This document shows, piece by piece, positions 19,901 to 31,271 of a DNA stretch of 64,000 bases. The stretch spans positions 62,001 to 126,000 of the forward strand of contig JAJQJQ010000045.1 in NCBI GenBank assembly GCA_028622995.1. The letters are read 5' to 3'. Both the position numbers and the translations under genes were made by a program. Within the stretch, counting starts at the first letter, position 1. Every line of letters starts with the position of its first letter. This DNA is from Panagrolaimus kolymaensis (Eukaryota; Nematoda; Chromadorea; Rhabditida; Panagrolaimidae). Below the pieces are notes generated by a model. It was not told where the DNA came from and searched no databases. It saw only the letters and a list, made by a program, of their open reading frames with translations.

Positions 19901-22354
19901 AAAAAATATACAAAAATTGAAAACGGCCGCGCAAGAACGTCGAGCACGTCGGCGGTTGCCGCCGGCGGCGGGCATCAACATCAACAACCACAACAGCAAT
20001 ATTCTTCGTCAGCTACAACTCATGGAGGTTTACGGGGCTCAAGTATTTCTCTACCTGGCGCTAATTTAGGTGGCAGCAATTTAGCTGGAACTATCGCAGG
20101 ACATAGTCGAAGTGGAGGTTTATTAGGTGGTGGGGAAGATGATCGATGGTTGGAGGAATATCGACCCAGTAGTTCCATCGATTTGGCTATAGATTTTACT
20201 CGACCTGATGGACAACGAACTCGACCTTTACTTATTGATGGAAAAAGACTATATGTTGATGAACATTATATTAGTGTATGGTCACCAGTTTTGCGGTATG
20301 CTTTTTAGTTTAAGTTAACTTTTGATCTTAATAAAAAAAAATAAAAGCAGCCGATGAATGTTTAAAAAAAACTTTTTTTGTATTTTTTAATTTTTTTTAT
20401 CACAAAACCCTTTTAAATTTCTTCTAAAAGCGGCCGATATTTAATCTTTTAATACTAAAATCTTTGTTTTTTTGTTGCCCTATTTTTAAACTTAATTTTT
20501 TTCACACATAATTTTCCAATTATTTTTTTAGCTCATGGTGTATCGAATGTCCAGATCGTGAATTAATTTTAGCTAATGTTCAATATGACCATGTATTAGA
20601 ATTATTAATAGCCATACATCCAACATATAAAGATATTGATGATCAAACCGTACATATTTTATTACCTTTAGCATTTGATTATCAAATGTTGGGTTTATTA
20701 CATCGTTGTGAAAATTTTTTAATTAATCATAAACTGCCATTTTTGGAAAAAGTTTGGTTAGCTGATCGTTATCAACTTGATCGATTATTAGCTTTATTAC
20801 TCAGGGAATTAAGACCTAATCATAAATTAGATTTAACTGGAACACGGTATTATGGTTTATCTGATCGTGTTAAAGTTTTATTATTGGAACGTATGCATGG
20901 TAGTCCTGCTCCGGATGTAAGTCTTAAGAAATTTTATTTTTTTTTTATCTCAAAGCCAAACGTTTTTTTAAGAAGTTTTTTAAAAGTAATTATGCTCGAA
21001 AGTTTAAAATTCACTCTCAAAAAGTTTAAAAATTTTAATTCTAAAAATATATTCCTGTCGAGACCCGAACATTTTTTATATTTTTTTGCCAAGATTTTTG
21101 AAAACTAAAATATTTTATTATACAGGAAATTCCTGAACCTCCAGTAGATATGGAAAATTTTGTATGTTCAAATGAATTAAATTTTGCTGTAGTTAGAGCT
21201 AAAACAGGTCGAAGTTATTATGTAAATCCTTATTATGTTGCTGCATGGTCGAATGTCTTTCAAGATCGTTTAATTTCAAATATTCAATTACCTCCCGATG
21301 ATATATATTGCCCTTGTACGCATGAAGAGCTTAAAGCTTTTTTAATGGCTATTTATCCGCCTCAATTAAGAATCACTGAAACTAATATAGCGGTGGTTTT
21401 AATTGCGGCATGCAAAATGGAATCTCATGGTTTATTAAGAAAATGTGCTCAAATGTTGCTTAGTTCCACCACGCAATTATCCGTTTTTGTGCGGTTGAGT
21501 TTATTAGATCGTTGCAAAATGTTTGATTTATTAGATCAATGTTTACAAATGGTTCAACGTCCTGAACATGTTATGGAAATGTCTCAGCAACAAACATGTG
21601 AGTTCAACTTAAATGAAAATAATGAGCAGCCTTTTTGTGAGAAAAAAACCTAAAATCTTAAAAATATTTTTTTGACTAAGCAAAAACCCAAAAAAATTAT
21701 TTTCATAAGCTTGCCACTTTTTTGAAAATTTTCTCATCGAGACATTTAAAAATATCACGCCACGAAAATTCTAAATCGCTAATTATATTTTATTTGTGCC
21801 GTCTTTTTGGAAAATGAAATCCCAAATTTTTTTAGATGAATGCCTTTCAACTCGAGCTAAAGCAGCCATGATGGATCGATTTACATCATTGACCCATCGA
21901 CCTGGAATGCTTTTACATAATTGTCTACGGTATTTTAGTTTTTCCTCTATTTTTTACCCTTACTATTCCTATAATATTTTTTTATAGTTGCAAAGCATAT
22001 TCCTCTTGCCAAGAAGTGGTATGGCAATGTCCTCAATGTAAAACCCATTCAAATGACCCCAAAATTCTACAACAACAACAACAACAATTGCAGCAACAGC
22101 AACAATTAACTCAACAACAGCAGTCAAGTTCTCAATATGGCTACGGTCCAAGTCCAACTAATCAACAAAATATGCCTTCTGGAGGAGGATATAATAATCT
22201 TCAAAGTGGAATGGGAGGAGGAGGAATTTCAACTGGCCCAAATCAAAATCAACAACAACAACAATTACCCGGTGCAATTGGAAGTGTTGTAACTAGCACT
22301 GCGGGGCAAATAGCTCAAAAAGCTGGAGGATTCTTTTTAAGGCGAAATCAATGA
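19901..22354 (+). CDS. Double BTB/POZ-domain protein with C-terminal Cys motif and Gln-rich tail; 5' end missing
   Basis: Likely a protein-protein adaptor, possibly for cullin-3. Exons 19901-20295, 20532-20916, 21126-21597, 21836-21929 and 21988-22354 join in phase to 570 residues. There is no in-frame ATG in the first, which opens after TTTTTAAG. A Gly/Gln/Ser-rich leader precedes BTB 1 (RLYVDEHYISVWSPVLR, ELLIAIHPTY, YQMLGLLHRCENFLI) and its helical extension. BTB 2 follows (RSYYVNPYYVAAWSNVF, AFLMAIYPPQ, GLLRKCAQMLL). A short Cys cluster (CKAYSSC, WQCPQCK) comes next, then a poly-Gln and Gly-rich tail. Two consecutive BTB domains with this Cys motif look nematode-specific. No exact gene name recognised. 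Confidence 0.85.
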
Positions 22355-22817
22355 AAAAAAAAATATAAATAAACTTAATTTTAATTTTTAATTTACTCGA
22401 AAAATATTGAACTTTGGAGAATTTTTTGAACCCAAAAAACTTTTTTAATTCATATAAAAAATATATGCGAATTTACACGGTAGATTATTTTTATTTTCTT
22501 ATACTCATTAGTAATAATAGATTTTTTTTAAACATAAATCCATGTCACACATTTTTTTCTTTCCTTTTATTTAGTTATTATAAAAAATATATATATGCAA
22601 AATTTACTTGATTTTTGTCACCACTTTTTTTTGATAACTGTAAACTTTAATTTTACTCAATTTTATAAAAACCCGTTTAAAAGATTTCTAATAAAACTTT
22701 AATTTTTCATTTTAATTTTAGTTTTCAAATCATGTTTTTAAATGCGCTGCAAATTTTATATAAAAACCCGTAAAATAATTTTTGGCAGTCATATTTTAGT
22801 AAATAAATTTGTTAAAT
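22355..22817. other. Convergent 3' flanks of BTB and K2P genes
   Basis: AT-rich spacer with no gene. Polyadenylation-like AATAAA sequences lie just after the BTB stop. Confidence 0.5.
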
Positions 22818-24442
22818 TTAAAAAATCATTAAAACCCACGTTTTTCCGCCAAACCATATTTTAGTTTGAGCCACATTTTTCATTTTTTGTCCAATGTGAT
22901 GTAATTTTTTCATATATTGCGCTCCGATATCTTTAAAAAAAAGTCGACGCATAATCAAATCGATTAAAGCAAGAAGAATGGTGACTTACCAATGGCAATG
23001 GTGGTAATTGCAAGGCCAAAACAAATATAAATGAAAGTTATTGGCCAATAAAAGAGACTAAAAATTTAAATATACTTTTTCTTCAAAATTTATAAAAAAA
23101 AATTCTTGGAATCTTACTTTTTTGGTACTGCATGTCCAAAATCGATGGCAGTCAACGTGATAAAATTATAATAAAGACCATTCCAAAAATCAAACTAAAA
23201 ATATTTTTTTTCCATTGAATTTTAAAAAATAATGCAAAAATATTAATATTTTTACCTCTCCATTCAAGGCTGGCAACAACAATGCCCCAAAAGCCACATA
23301 AAATAGAAAAACAAAAAGCAATGCAAGGGAAGTAGTTTCGATTGAAGAATCTGGAATATCATCTCCCGTGATATTTGCTTTAGAAGCTCGGCGGCGTTTA
23401 TTATAGGCTTCAATCTAAAAAATTTTTAGTTGTCAAAACGAGGAAAAAATTTCTTTCGGAAGACAAAAATAGAGTTTTAAAAAACATTTTTTTTATTCAA
23501 ATATTTTTGTCGTGAAAATCGCTCTTTTTTGCTCTGTGTATTGCTTTTAAACTCACATTTTTCTTTAATAATCCAGCAAATTGATGAAGATATTGACCAA
23601 CATTAGCGATAATAATCATAGTTATTGGAATTCCACAAATTCCATATAAAATGCAAAATAGCCTTCCTTGAAGGGTTAAAGGTTGAAGGCGATTGTATCC
23701 TAAATAAACCAAATATTCCTTTTAATAAAAAATTCAGATTTAAATAATAATATTTACCCAAAGTGGTTGCAATACCAAAACCATAAAAAGCTGCGGTGAG
23801 ACTACTCCATTGATTTCTTGGATCTATTTCAACGTGAAAACAATCGATTATGGTTTGAATCGTGAAATTTGTTGGGCGATAATTATGATAAGTTAAAGAA
23901 GTGGCATTCGTAAAAATCTGAAACACTCAAATATTTTGCTTTAAAAACAGCCTAGTTTTGATCGTCAAAGATTTCGAAGCGAAATTTACTATAAAAAAAT
24001 TTAAGGGTGGGTTTCAAATCAAATTTTTGCAGAGGATTCATAAAAATCTGAAATTTCAATAAATATATTTAAGGAATTTTTTCGATTGTTGAGTATCTAA
24101 GTCTCGACGCAAATTCCATTAAAGCTAATTAATTTTTTCGAATTTTTTTGTAATGTGCAAAAAAAAGGAAGGACTTACATCATGAACACATTTAACTTTA
24201 GCTTTTTGTTCAGTTTCAGCTAAATTAGTTACATAATCTTCTTCCAAATATCGAAATATCATTCCACCACCAAATGAATAAAGCAATACTATGCCCAATA
24301 AAGAAAAATGAAGGGTGAAAGGTTTAGCTTGCTGAAAGAAACGATTTTTTTTTCTTCGATAATTATCTATTGTAATCATTTCATCAGAATAATAATATTT
24401 ATGAGTAAAAATAAATTGTTGGATATTTATTGGTGAAGCCAT
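22818..24442 (-). CDS. Two-pore-domain potassium channel (K2P/TWK-like) with atypical filters
   Basis: Seven exons: 24179-24442, 23758-23917, 23557-23699, 23256-23414, 23118-23194, 22990-23057, 22818-22930 (327 aa). M1 (FSLLGIVLLYSFGGGMIF), a glycosylatable loop (IFTNATSL) with a Cys, pore 1, M2 (ILYGICGIPITMIIIANVGQ), a basic loop, M3 (ALLFVFLFYVAFGALLLPAL), pore 2 (FWNGLYYNFITLTAI), M4 (LFYWPITFIYICFGLAI) and a tail with WFGGK give the K2P layout. Filter 1 reads TTLGYN where GYG is usual. Filter 2 reads TAIDFG where the first Gly is Asp. Ion selectivity may be altered or lost. An alternative 5' exon (25267-25317, MLLFRLFSHLVHFKKLR) could splice to 24463 in frame and extend the N-terminus. 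Confidence 0.88.
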
Positions 24443-24463
24443 AAAAACATAATAATGGCTTTT

Positions 24464-27400
24464 CTGTATGAGACACTAGTAAAAATAATTTTCCTTTGAG
24501 ACACAAATAAAACTTTTTTAGTTGAATTTGAAAATTTCCAAAAAAATATATAAAAATCGGCGTTCGCTTTTTATAAATTATAATTATAAACAGATGTTTA
24601 ACAAAATTTAGAGCTTATTGGCCAAAATTTCAAGACAAAATTAATTCGCTTTTACAGTAATCGAAAATTACTATAGCTGCTGCTGCACTCTTAACTGTTG
24701 ATAGTTGTGAGTACCAAAAATAAAATCCAATATCCGAAATAAATAACAAACAAAATTTTTATTTGGAGCAGCCGATAAAAAAATGATGATGCCACACTAT
24801 TTTTCCATTTTTACGCTAATAAAACAACAAATAAAATAAACTCAGCAACAAACGAGATTTTTTTTCAATTAACTTTCTTTTTCACAAATTGCAAGTTAGT
24901 TAGTTGGATACTTTTTTGTGGATTTGTGGACATTTATTTTGGTGGTAAAAAAATGTCAAGGGAGTAATAAATATAAAAAAAAAGTTGTGGAAGTTTTCTT
25001 TTTTTATTACAACAAATTTTCCTTTTTTTTCTTTTCTGAATTAACAAGAAAAGAATTTGTTGCAAAAAAAAAATTAATCGAACGAATAAAACCAAAATTT
25101 TTACTTAACTAAATTTACTTATTTAAAAACCCAAAAAGTAATAAATCAAAATGTGTTAAAGTTCCCCGAAAATTTATGGCTCTTGAAACAATAAAATGTC
25201 TAAAATATTTTTAACGCGACAGGCTCAATAAAAAATTTGATAAAAAAAATTACAAAAATAACTTACCCTTAATTTTTTAAAATGCACCAAATGACTGAAT
25301 AATCGAAATAACAACATCGTCACCGCTCAATAATAGCTTTGTTTAAGTAAATACAAATAGTTGCAACCACAAAAATCTATTTTTTAATAAAGTTTAAAAT
25401 ATCGCAAAAATCTTTGCTCCAATAACAGAGTTTAAATTACCCCTTAAACGGCGTGTAGCTGTAAAAAAAAGTCAAACTCCAAAGTTTTAAACCAATAAAT
25501 CAAAAAAACTAAAAAAAATTATTAACATAAACAATTTTTTCTTTAGGGCTTTAAAAATGTCTCGATGCTCCAAAGAACGTCGAAAAATAAATTAAAAGCA
25601 TCACAAACGTTTTAAAAAAGTAACAAGGAAATGTGGCAGAAATAGCAGCGATAAATTTTATTATATTTAAAAACAAGATTTAGGATTCTCCAAAAAAAAT
25701 TATGATAGTGAATGGGTTTTTTTTGAGGAGGCGTAATGAGTAAAAAAATAAGTTGTAAAATAAATGATGATTTTTTTTGGAAGTAAAAAAAAATAAATCT
25801 CAAAGTGAAAAAGAAAATAGGAATTTTTAGAAAAAAAAAATGAACCAGAAAATCAGAAACCAACAAAAATACAAATAAAATTGGAAATTTTTTATTTAAT
25901 ATAACAATAGTAAAAAGAGGTTTATGAAAAACTGAATGTTTAAAAACAAAAACAAAAATTGGCAAGTCAAATACCAACGATTAATCAAAATTTCTTTTTT
26001 TTCAAAACTCTTTTTGGAAGAAGCAAAAAAGTCCATCTTTTTGGAATAAAAAGCTAGGAACAAAAAAAGTTTTCCATTTGAATAAGAAATCATTAACAGA
26101 AAAAAAATATGATTAAAATTCTTCCATTAATTTAAATTATTGATAGATCAAACATAATTAATTTTAATATTTTTAGGATTTTACAAAAAAGTAAATATTT
26201 AAAACAATGATAGCAGCATTTGTTGTTGCACTTTCAAATAGCCTTCATAATTAAAATATAAATAAAACGTCACAATTACGATTCAATAAAAACAATGTTA
26301 TTTTATTTTATGTTTCTTTAGCTAACTTTTCTTCCCTATTTTTCATTTCAACGGACTCCCCATCTGGCGGCAGGCATGGCCCATGGATGTGTAAAAAAAA
26401 AACAAAGTTCGAACCAAACAGAAAAAAAAACATTTAACACTAAACCTAAGTTCACATTCTTATTTTATTTTATTCCAAAAAAACTAAACAAAAGTTTAAC
26501 TCAAATAAATCCCCGTTCAGGGAATTTGAAAACACAAGTAAAAAGTTGAGAAGTTTAAAAACAAAGCAAAAAAATTCCATCAAACTTTGAAGAAATTTAG
26601 CGTCACTCATTTTGAGCCACCGCAATCGAAATCGAAGAACATAAAACTGGTGGTGGAAGAAGAAATGAGAGGAGAGATGTTAGAAAAATAAAAGCTTTAT
26701 CTCTCTCTTTCCCTCGACAGTCGTTAAATTCAATAAACTTTTGGTTTTTTGGGAATAAAGTTTAAAATAACTAATTTGTTTACTACTTTTTTGTTGGAGT
26801 AAAAAGTTAGTAAAAAAGGTCTAAAAAACAAAATATAGAAATAAACAAGAGCTCGACAATAATTTTTTTTTGAAAAGATTTTCTAATAAAACAAAAAATA
26901 TAGGTTTTGGATTGGCCCAAAATTTTCCAAAGAAATATATTTTAGCAAAAAAGCTTTTTATTTTTAAATGTTTACAATTTTAAACTTTTTGTTGTTGAAA
27001 AAAGGTGTCAAAGAGTTTGATGGAGGAATGAAAACAGGATCGGTTTTATCAAAAGCAACTTTGAAAGATGATCCAAAACTTTTGACGCAAATCATGGCAG
27101 CGAACATATGTAAAAAAACAAAGACAAAAAAATCAGAGGAAATGGAAATATAATCTTTCATTTTTTTGACTTTTCAAAAGTAAGTTTTTGACTTTAAAAA
27201 AGTTTTTTTGCGATTTGGAAAAAAATGAATCATTGTCAAAAGAAAAAATAAAGGAAAGGGGCAAATGCTGAAAATGAATTTCTTTCTTAACAACTGTAAA
27301 CCATTCAAAAGTTGCTTGTTTTACATTTTTCATACAAGTCCATCTATGGCGGGCTTTTTCGAAGATTGGTTGTTTATCTTTTTTTCTATTCAAAGGTCAC

Positions 27401-28221
27401 TTTTACTAATTTTGCCCATTTTTTATTCTAGTTTCTTCAATCTTCGTGCCTTCGTAATTCCTTTTCAAAAAGCTTTTTTGTCTTTGTCAATGAATGAAAA
27501 AGAAAAAACAATATTCTTTTTTTGTTGATAGAAATTTTTTTAAAATAACAGACGCCAGTTGTTCGTCGTCTCAAAAACAATTGAATTCCTTTATAATAAA
27601 AAAAAACAGAAGAAGCTTATATTGTCTTATTTTTTTCATTTTTAAAACTTTATTTTTTTACACTCACTCTAAAAATAAAGGCGTCGACATACATACATTC
27701 ATAAAAAAATTATTTGATGAATGATCAAACATGGACACAGAAGTTCGTAGAGTCCGTCGCTCCCTTTTGTCTCCCATTTGAAATAAACAACTAGAGAAAA
27801 GTTTTTTTTAGAATATTCATTCTAGAAAAACAAAGACAAAAGATTCTTTCTTCTTTTTGTTTTCCCTTGAGTGAATGAAGAAGCTATTCACTCCTGATTT
27901 TTTTTCTGTCAAACTGAATGCTTAAAAAGTGCTACATGAAGCTGTGGGTTGAAAACACAAAAAAACAGCTACGTTATCCTTCGATATTAAATATCTGTTT
28001 TAGAAAAAAAATATTTAGTTTACTTTTACTTTTTATTTGCAGCTTTGATAAAATATTTTTTTGTGCTTAATTTATTTTGGCTTTCAAATTAAATTTATAA
28101 AAAATAGAATAAATAATTTCTCGACGGAAAAATAAACTTGCAATCAAAAAGTTTTCTAAATTAAACTTTTATTATTTAAAAATTTTACATGCAATATTAA
28201 ATTTTTTGAATACATAAAATT
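24464..28221. other. Gene-poor AT-rich region
   Basis: Apart from the possible K2P 5' exon at 25267-25317, I see only low-complexity sequence. The opposing 61-65 codon frames at 26964-27161 have some amino-acid variety but no start context, splice partner or motif. Confidence 0.45.
25267..25317 (-). other. Possible alternative first exon of the K2P channel
   Basis: ATG at 25317, 17 codons (MLLFRLFSHLVHFKKLR) and a consensus GTAAGT donor. It joins in phase 0 to an acceptor ending CATACAG at 24464, giving an open frame KSHYYVF before the K2P start at 24442. The 803 bp intron would be long for this window. Confidence 0.35.
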
Positions 28222-28617
28222 TTAAAACATGGGTTCTCTACCGAAATCATTATCGAAGCTGTTTGGCAAGATTATGCCTTCATCATTTGGAGGAATTTCA
28301 GGTTCGAAAGTGGCGGTTGTAGTTTCAGTTGGGTCTTGCTCAAAATAAATTACATGTCCACCAGGTTCATCAGAGACAACATTAACACTTTCTTCATCAG
28401 AATTTGGACTTACAAGATCCACAGTGGCATGATAACCTTCAACGGTTTTATTTGCAACCCATTCACCTCCATCAACTACGGCATCGGCAGCGGTTTCAAA
28501 TCCAGTGGCAATTGAACCCCATACATTTCGGCGAGCTCGAATATGGGAAGAAGCAACAACTTCAGCAACGATAAAAATGCTGGAAGCAAGAAAACAAAAA
28601 ATCAAAAATGCTTTCAT
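28222..28617 (-). CDS. Small secreted protein with RARR processing site (131 aa)
   Basis: Single exon. Signal peptide MKAFLIFCFLASSIFIVAEV; soon after it HIRARR is a likely furin-type site. The mature segment (NVWGSIATGFETAADAVVDG, NKTVEGYHATVDL) is a short amphipathic helical region with one N-glycosylation sequon. An acidic, Thr/Pro-rich tail follows, with no cysteines. TATA lies 36-54 bp upstream inside a 19-base element shared with the next gene. It resembles the secreted helical genes at 5-8.7 kb in style, not clearly in sequence. Function unknown. Confidence 0.75.
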   Translation of the reverse strand: MKAFLIFCFLASSIFIVAEVVASSHIRARRNVWGSIATGFETAADAVVDGGEWVANKTVEGYHATVDLVSPNSDEESVNVVSDEPGGHVIYFEQDPTETTTATFEPEIPPNDEGIILPNSFDNDFGREPMF

Positions 28618-28652
28618 TGCGGAATGAATAACTTTGGAAAATATTTAAGAGC

Positions 28653-28671
28653 ATTTTTATATTGCTTCAAA
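28653..28671 (-). promoter_or_regulatory. TATA-containing 19-bp core promoter element, copy 1
   Basis: The minus strand reads TTTGAAGCAATATAAAAAT, 36 bp upstream of the ATG at 28617. It differs by one base from the element upstream of the neighbouring secreted gene. Confidence 0.6.
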
Positions 28672-28953
28672 TATTTTGAAAATGAGTCAATCAACATCTT
28701 CAAATTTTGTTTTTTCCTTGCTTCTTTTTTCCATGTTAATCATAAAAAACTGAGAAGAAAATAGAAGCCGAATTTATTCTTAATCAAAGCAAAAAAAAAA
28801 AGAAAAGAAAATTAAAGAGAGCCAAAAAACATAAATAACAAAAGCATTAAACTTTTACTTTTTTTTATCAAAAAGAGGAAACTTATTGTTTAAAAAATTT
28901 TAATTCAAAAAATTATTTACTTTTGCGCACAAAAATATTGTATAATTTTTTGA

Positions 28954-29658
28954 TTATCCAAGAAGCAAAGGAAGAAATTTAATAGCCATTCCCATTATTG
29001 CACTGCTATCAATTCCACTTCCGCCACCTCCACCGCCTCCGCCACCGCTGCCTCCGCTTTCTTTTTGTTTTTGTTTTGCTTCTTCTCTCTCCTTGGCTTC
29101 TTTGTCCATTTTATCCATAATATCATCAACTCTAAAATTAGGTTCCCATCCACGCAATTGCCAAAATGGATCACGATTTGTTTGCATCACTGGAGCAAAA
29201 AAATCATTTCCATTTCTTGTTTTACCATAAACCTCGCGATTAAATTGTTGATATGGAGAAATTCTCCTTGGATAATTTTGAGTTTGGGCAGAATATTCTT
29301 CTTCATTTTGCTTGCCATTGGGTTGATCTAAAAATAATTTCATTATATTTTTATTTCTTTGCACTTTTGAGGATAGATAAAACTCACTCGAATCTGCTGA
29401 ACCTCCTCCTTGAGGTTGTTGTTGTTGTTCTTTCGATACAGCAGCTAACAATTTTGTTGCCATTTCTTGTCGTTCTTCTGCAGATGGTTCTTTTCCATTT
29501 TTAATTTGCTCCATCATTTTTTCTAATTCTGCTGGATCAAATTCTCCCTTTCCATTTTTTCGATGGATAACTCTATTTTTTTTAGGAAGATGCCTGGCAT
29601 CTGTTAAAAGAAAAACAGCAGCAAGAAGGCAAAAAATGAAGAAACAATAAGTCCTCAT
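28954..29658 (-). CDS. Secreted Gly-rich/Gln-rich protein with RHLPKK start (214 aa)
   Basis: Signal peptide MRTYCFFIFCLLAAVFLLTD, then ARHLPKKNRVIHRKNGKG (a dibasic site), an acidic helix EFDPAELEKMMEQIKNGKEP, a Gln/Gly-rich spacer, NYPRRISPYQQFNREVYGK, and a Gly run before a hydrophobic end (IMGMAIKFLPLLLG). A 60 bp intron (29328-29387, GTGAG...TTTTTAG) is inferred. Because 60 is a multiple of three, the unspliced frame stays open, but the spliced form removes a lysine/asparagine-rich stretch that looks non-coding. Unspliced, the protein would be 234 aa. No family recognised. Likely secreted. Confidence 0.75.
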   Translation of the reverse strand: MRTYCFFIFCLLAAVFLLTDARHLPKKNRVIHRKNGKGEFDPAELEKMMEQIKNGKEPSAEERQEMATKLLAAVSKEQQQQPQGGGSADSSEFYLSSKVQRNKNIMKLFLDQPNGKQNEEEYSAQTQNYPRRISPYQQFNREVYGKTRNGNDFFAPVMQTNRDPFWQLRGWEPNFRVDDIMDKMDKEAKEREEAKQKQKESGGSGGGGGGGGGSGIDSSAIMGMAIKFLPLLLG

Positions 29659-29710
29659 TTTTTTCCTTCCAAAAAACGATGAACCACAATTTTTTTTAAA
29701 TTTGTAGATA

Positions 29711-29729
29711 ATTTTTATATTGCCTCAAA
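29711..29729 (-). promoter_or_regulatory. TATA-containing 19-bp core promoter element, copy 2
   Basis: The minus strand reads TTTGAGGCAATATAAAAAT, 53 bp upstream of the ATG at 29658. It is identical to copy 1 at 18 of 19 positions. Confidence 0.6.
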
Positions 29730-29935
29730 GTGAAACAAAAATTTTGTTTTGTTTTGCCCATAAATTTTTTACATTAAATAAATTTTTTGATATTTTGTTG
29801 TTTGTTTTTGCGAATATAAAATTCTTTAAATTTTTTAAAATTTTTCTGTTATGATTTTTAAAAACTATTTTTATTTCATAAAATTTTCACAAAAAAATAT
29901 GTATGGTTACAGTATTCTAGCAACGAGAATAATTG

Positions 29936-30028
29936 CTAGAGTCTTTTTAATTTATCTTCAGATCGCCCATGAACGGTTAAAGAGGCTCCATGTTTTGCAA
30001 ATATAATTGCTGCAGTTTGCCCAATTTC
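29936..30028 (-). pseudogene. Fragment of a short-chain dehydrogenase/reductase
   Basis: The minus strand reads EIGQTAAIIFAKHGASLTVH then GRSEDKLKRL and a stop. This matches the NAD(P)-binding region of classical SDRs, where a GxxxGIGxxxA glycine motif leads into the first helix and 'xxGRxxxxL' follows. Here the leading glycines are lost (SLEIGQ), the piece is about 30 codons, and no other SDR exon lies nearby. It is a relic, not a gene. Short inverted repeats (CTAGCAA...TTGCTAG) follow its stop. Confidence 0.6.
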
Positions 30029-30698
30029 CAATGAATTTAGATAAAATCACTACTTTTTCACAATATTTAGACACTTATTAAAAACATTTTTTAAAATTTA
30101 AATAAATTTTTTTTAAAAGCTTTTAATTTAATTTTACAAAACAAAAAAGTGACAGAATATTTATACTTTTTATTCGACAACAAAAATAACGCAAAAAAAA
30201 ACATAAATCAACAACAAATTGTGTGATCCTTTTGTTCCAATCCCCATCCATAAAAAAAAATCAGTTGTATTTGATTTGAATTTTAAAAAATCAAACTATA
30301 ACTTATTCTTCACTTTTTTCGATGAAAAATTTTTGATTCTTTTTTTCTCTGTACCATCTTTTTTCTTTTGGGTTCATAAAAAAATGACCAAACGCGTCTT
30401 TTCTAAACTTTTTGGATTGAATATTTTCTCGTTAAAATATTTTTTCTTTGGTTTAATTACCCTAAGTTTGTGGTTAATATTGAATTCAAACTCTTGTCTT
30501 TGGACATGTGGCTTGGAAAAAAAAATTCTATAAATTTTGGAAAGCTTTCATTTTATTTTGAAAGCATATAATTCCCGATAAAATTGGTAAAATATCAAAC
30601 AAAGAAAATAATTACAAAATACAAAGGTTTATTCGCTTTTCCATGAAATTTAAATATTGATCAAAAAAGCATTTTTAACAAAGAAATTTATTTAAATC
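30029..30698. other. Intergenic, nothing supported
   Basis: AT-rich. One 104-codon frame at 30219-30533 is Phe/Lys/Leu-dominated and has no features of a real gene. Confidence 0.5.
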
Positions 30699-31271
30699 TT
30701 ATCCCAGGCCATTGAGGAGTGAGTTAAGCATACCGCCGCCAATGCCACCTCCACCGCCGCCGCCATTATTACCACCACTAAGTAAGCCTCCAAGCCCACC
30801 AACAAGGCTATCAATAATATTTCCACTTCCACCATCTTTGCTTTTGCTTCCTTCTTTATTACCACCACCAACTTTTTTGAGAAGTGGACCAAGGACTTTC
30901 ACGATATCTTTTAAATCTCCACCATCTTCATCAGAATCAGAGTCCTTTCCTTTGCCATTTTGTTTGGATAAAAGATTTTGTAGCATTTCCATTAATTTAT
31001 CTTGATCTGTTTCTCCGCTATCGTCATCTTTTTTGCTACCGCTTTGTTCCTCACTTTCATCATCATTCCGGTTACTTCGGGAAGGTTTTCGAGCATTGCG
31101 AGAATTTTCTCTTAAGATTGGACCTAATTGACCATTACCATATCCACGACCGCCGCCATAATAATCATCGCCACCTTGGCCTCCACCATCCCCGTAATAA
31201 TCATCATAAAATTGAGTTGATACTCCTTGGATCAAAAATAATGCGGCCGCGATTGCCAAGATGAACTTCAT
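30699..31271 (-). CDS. Secreted Gly-rich, acidic low-complexity protein (190 aa)
   Basis: The ATG at 31271 (the frame opens at 31283) gives the signal peptide MKFILAIAAALFLIQGVSTQ. The mature protein begins FYDDYYGDGGGQGGDDYYGG, a Tyr/Asp/Gly-rich segment. A Ser/Asp/Lys-rich stretch with a short helix (QDKLMEMLQNLLSKQNGKG) follows, then DIVKVLGPLLKKVGGG and poly-Gly ending MLNSLLNGLG. No cysteines and no known domain. The Gly run plus a short hydrophobic C-terminus resembles the neighbouring gene at 28954-29658. Probably secreted, possibly structural; function not recognisable. ACTATAAAAAAG lies about 55 bp upstream. Confidence 0.75.
   Translation of the reverse strand: MKFILAIAAALFLIQGVSTQFYDDYYGDGGGQGGDDYYGGGRGYGNGQLGPILRENSRNARKPSRSNRNDDESEEQSGSKKDDDSGETDQDKLMEMLQNLLSKQNGKGKDSDSDEDGGDLKDIVKVLGPLLKKVGGGNKEGSKSKDGGSGNIIDSLVGGLGGLLSGGNNGGGGGGGIGGGMLNSLLNGLG

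Noticed and set aside
26964..27161. Pair of overlapping antisense frames with varied amino acids
   Set aside because: Neither strand has a supported start, acceptor/donor pair or motif, so no gene was called.
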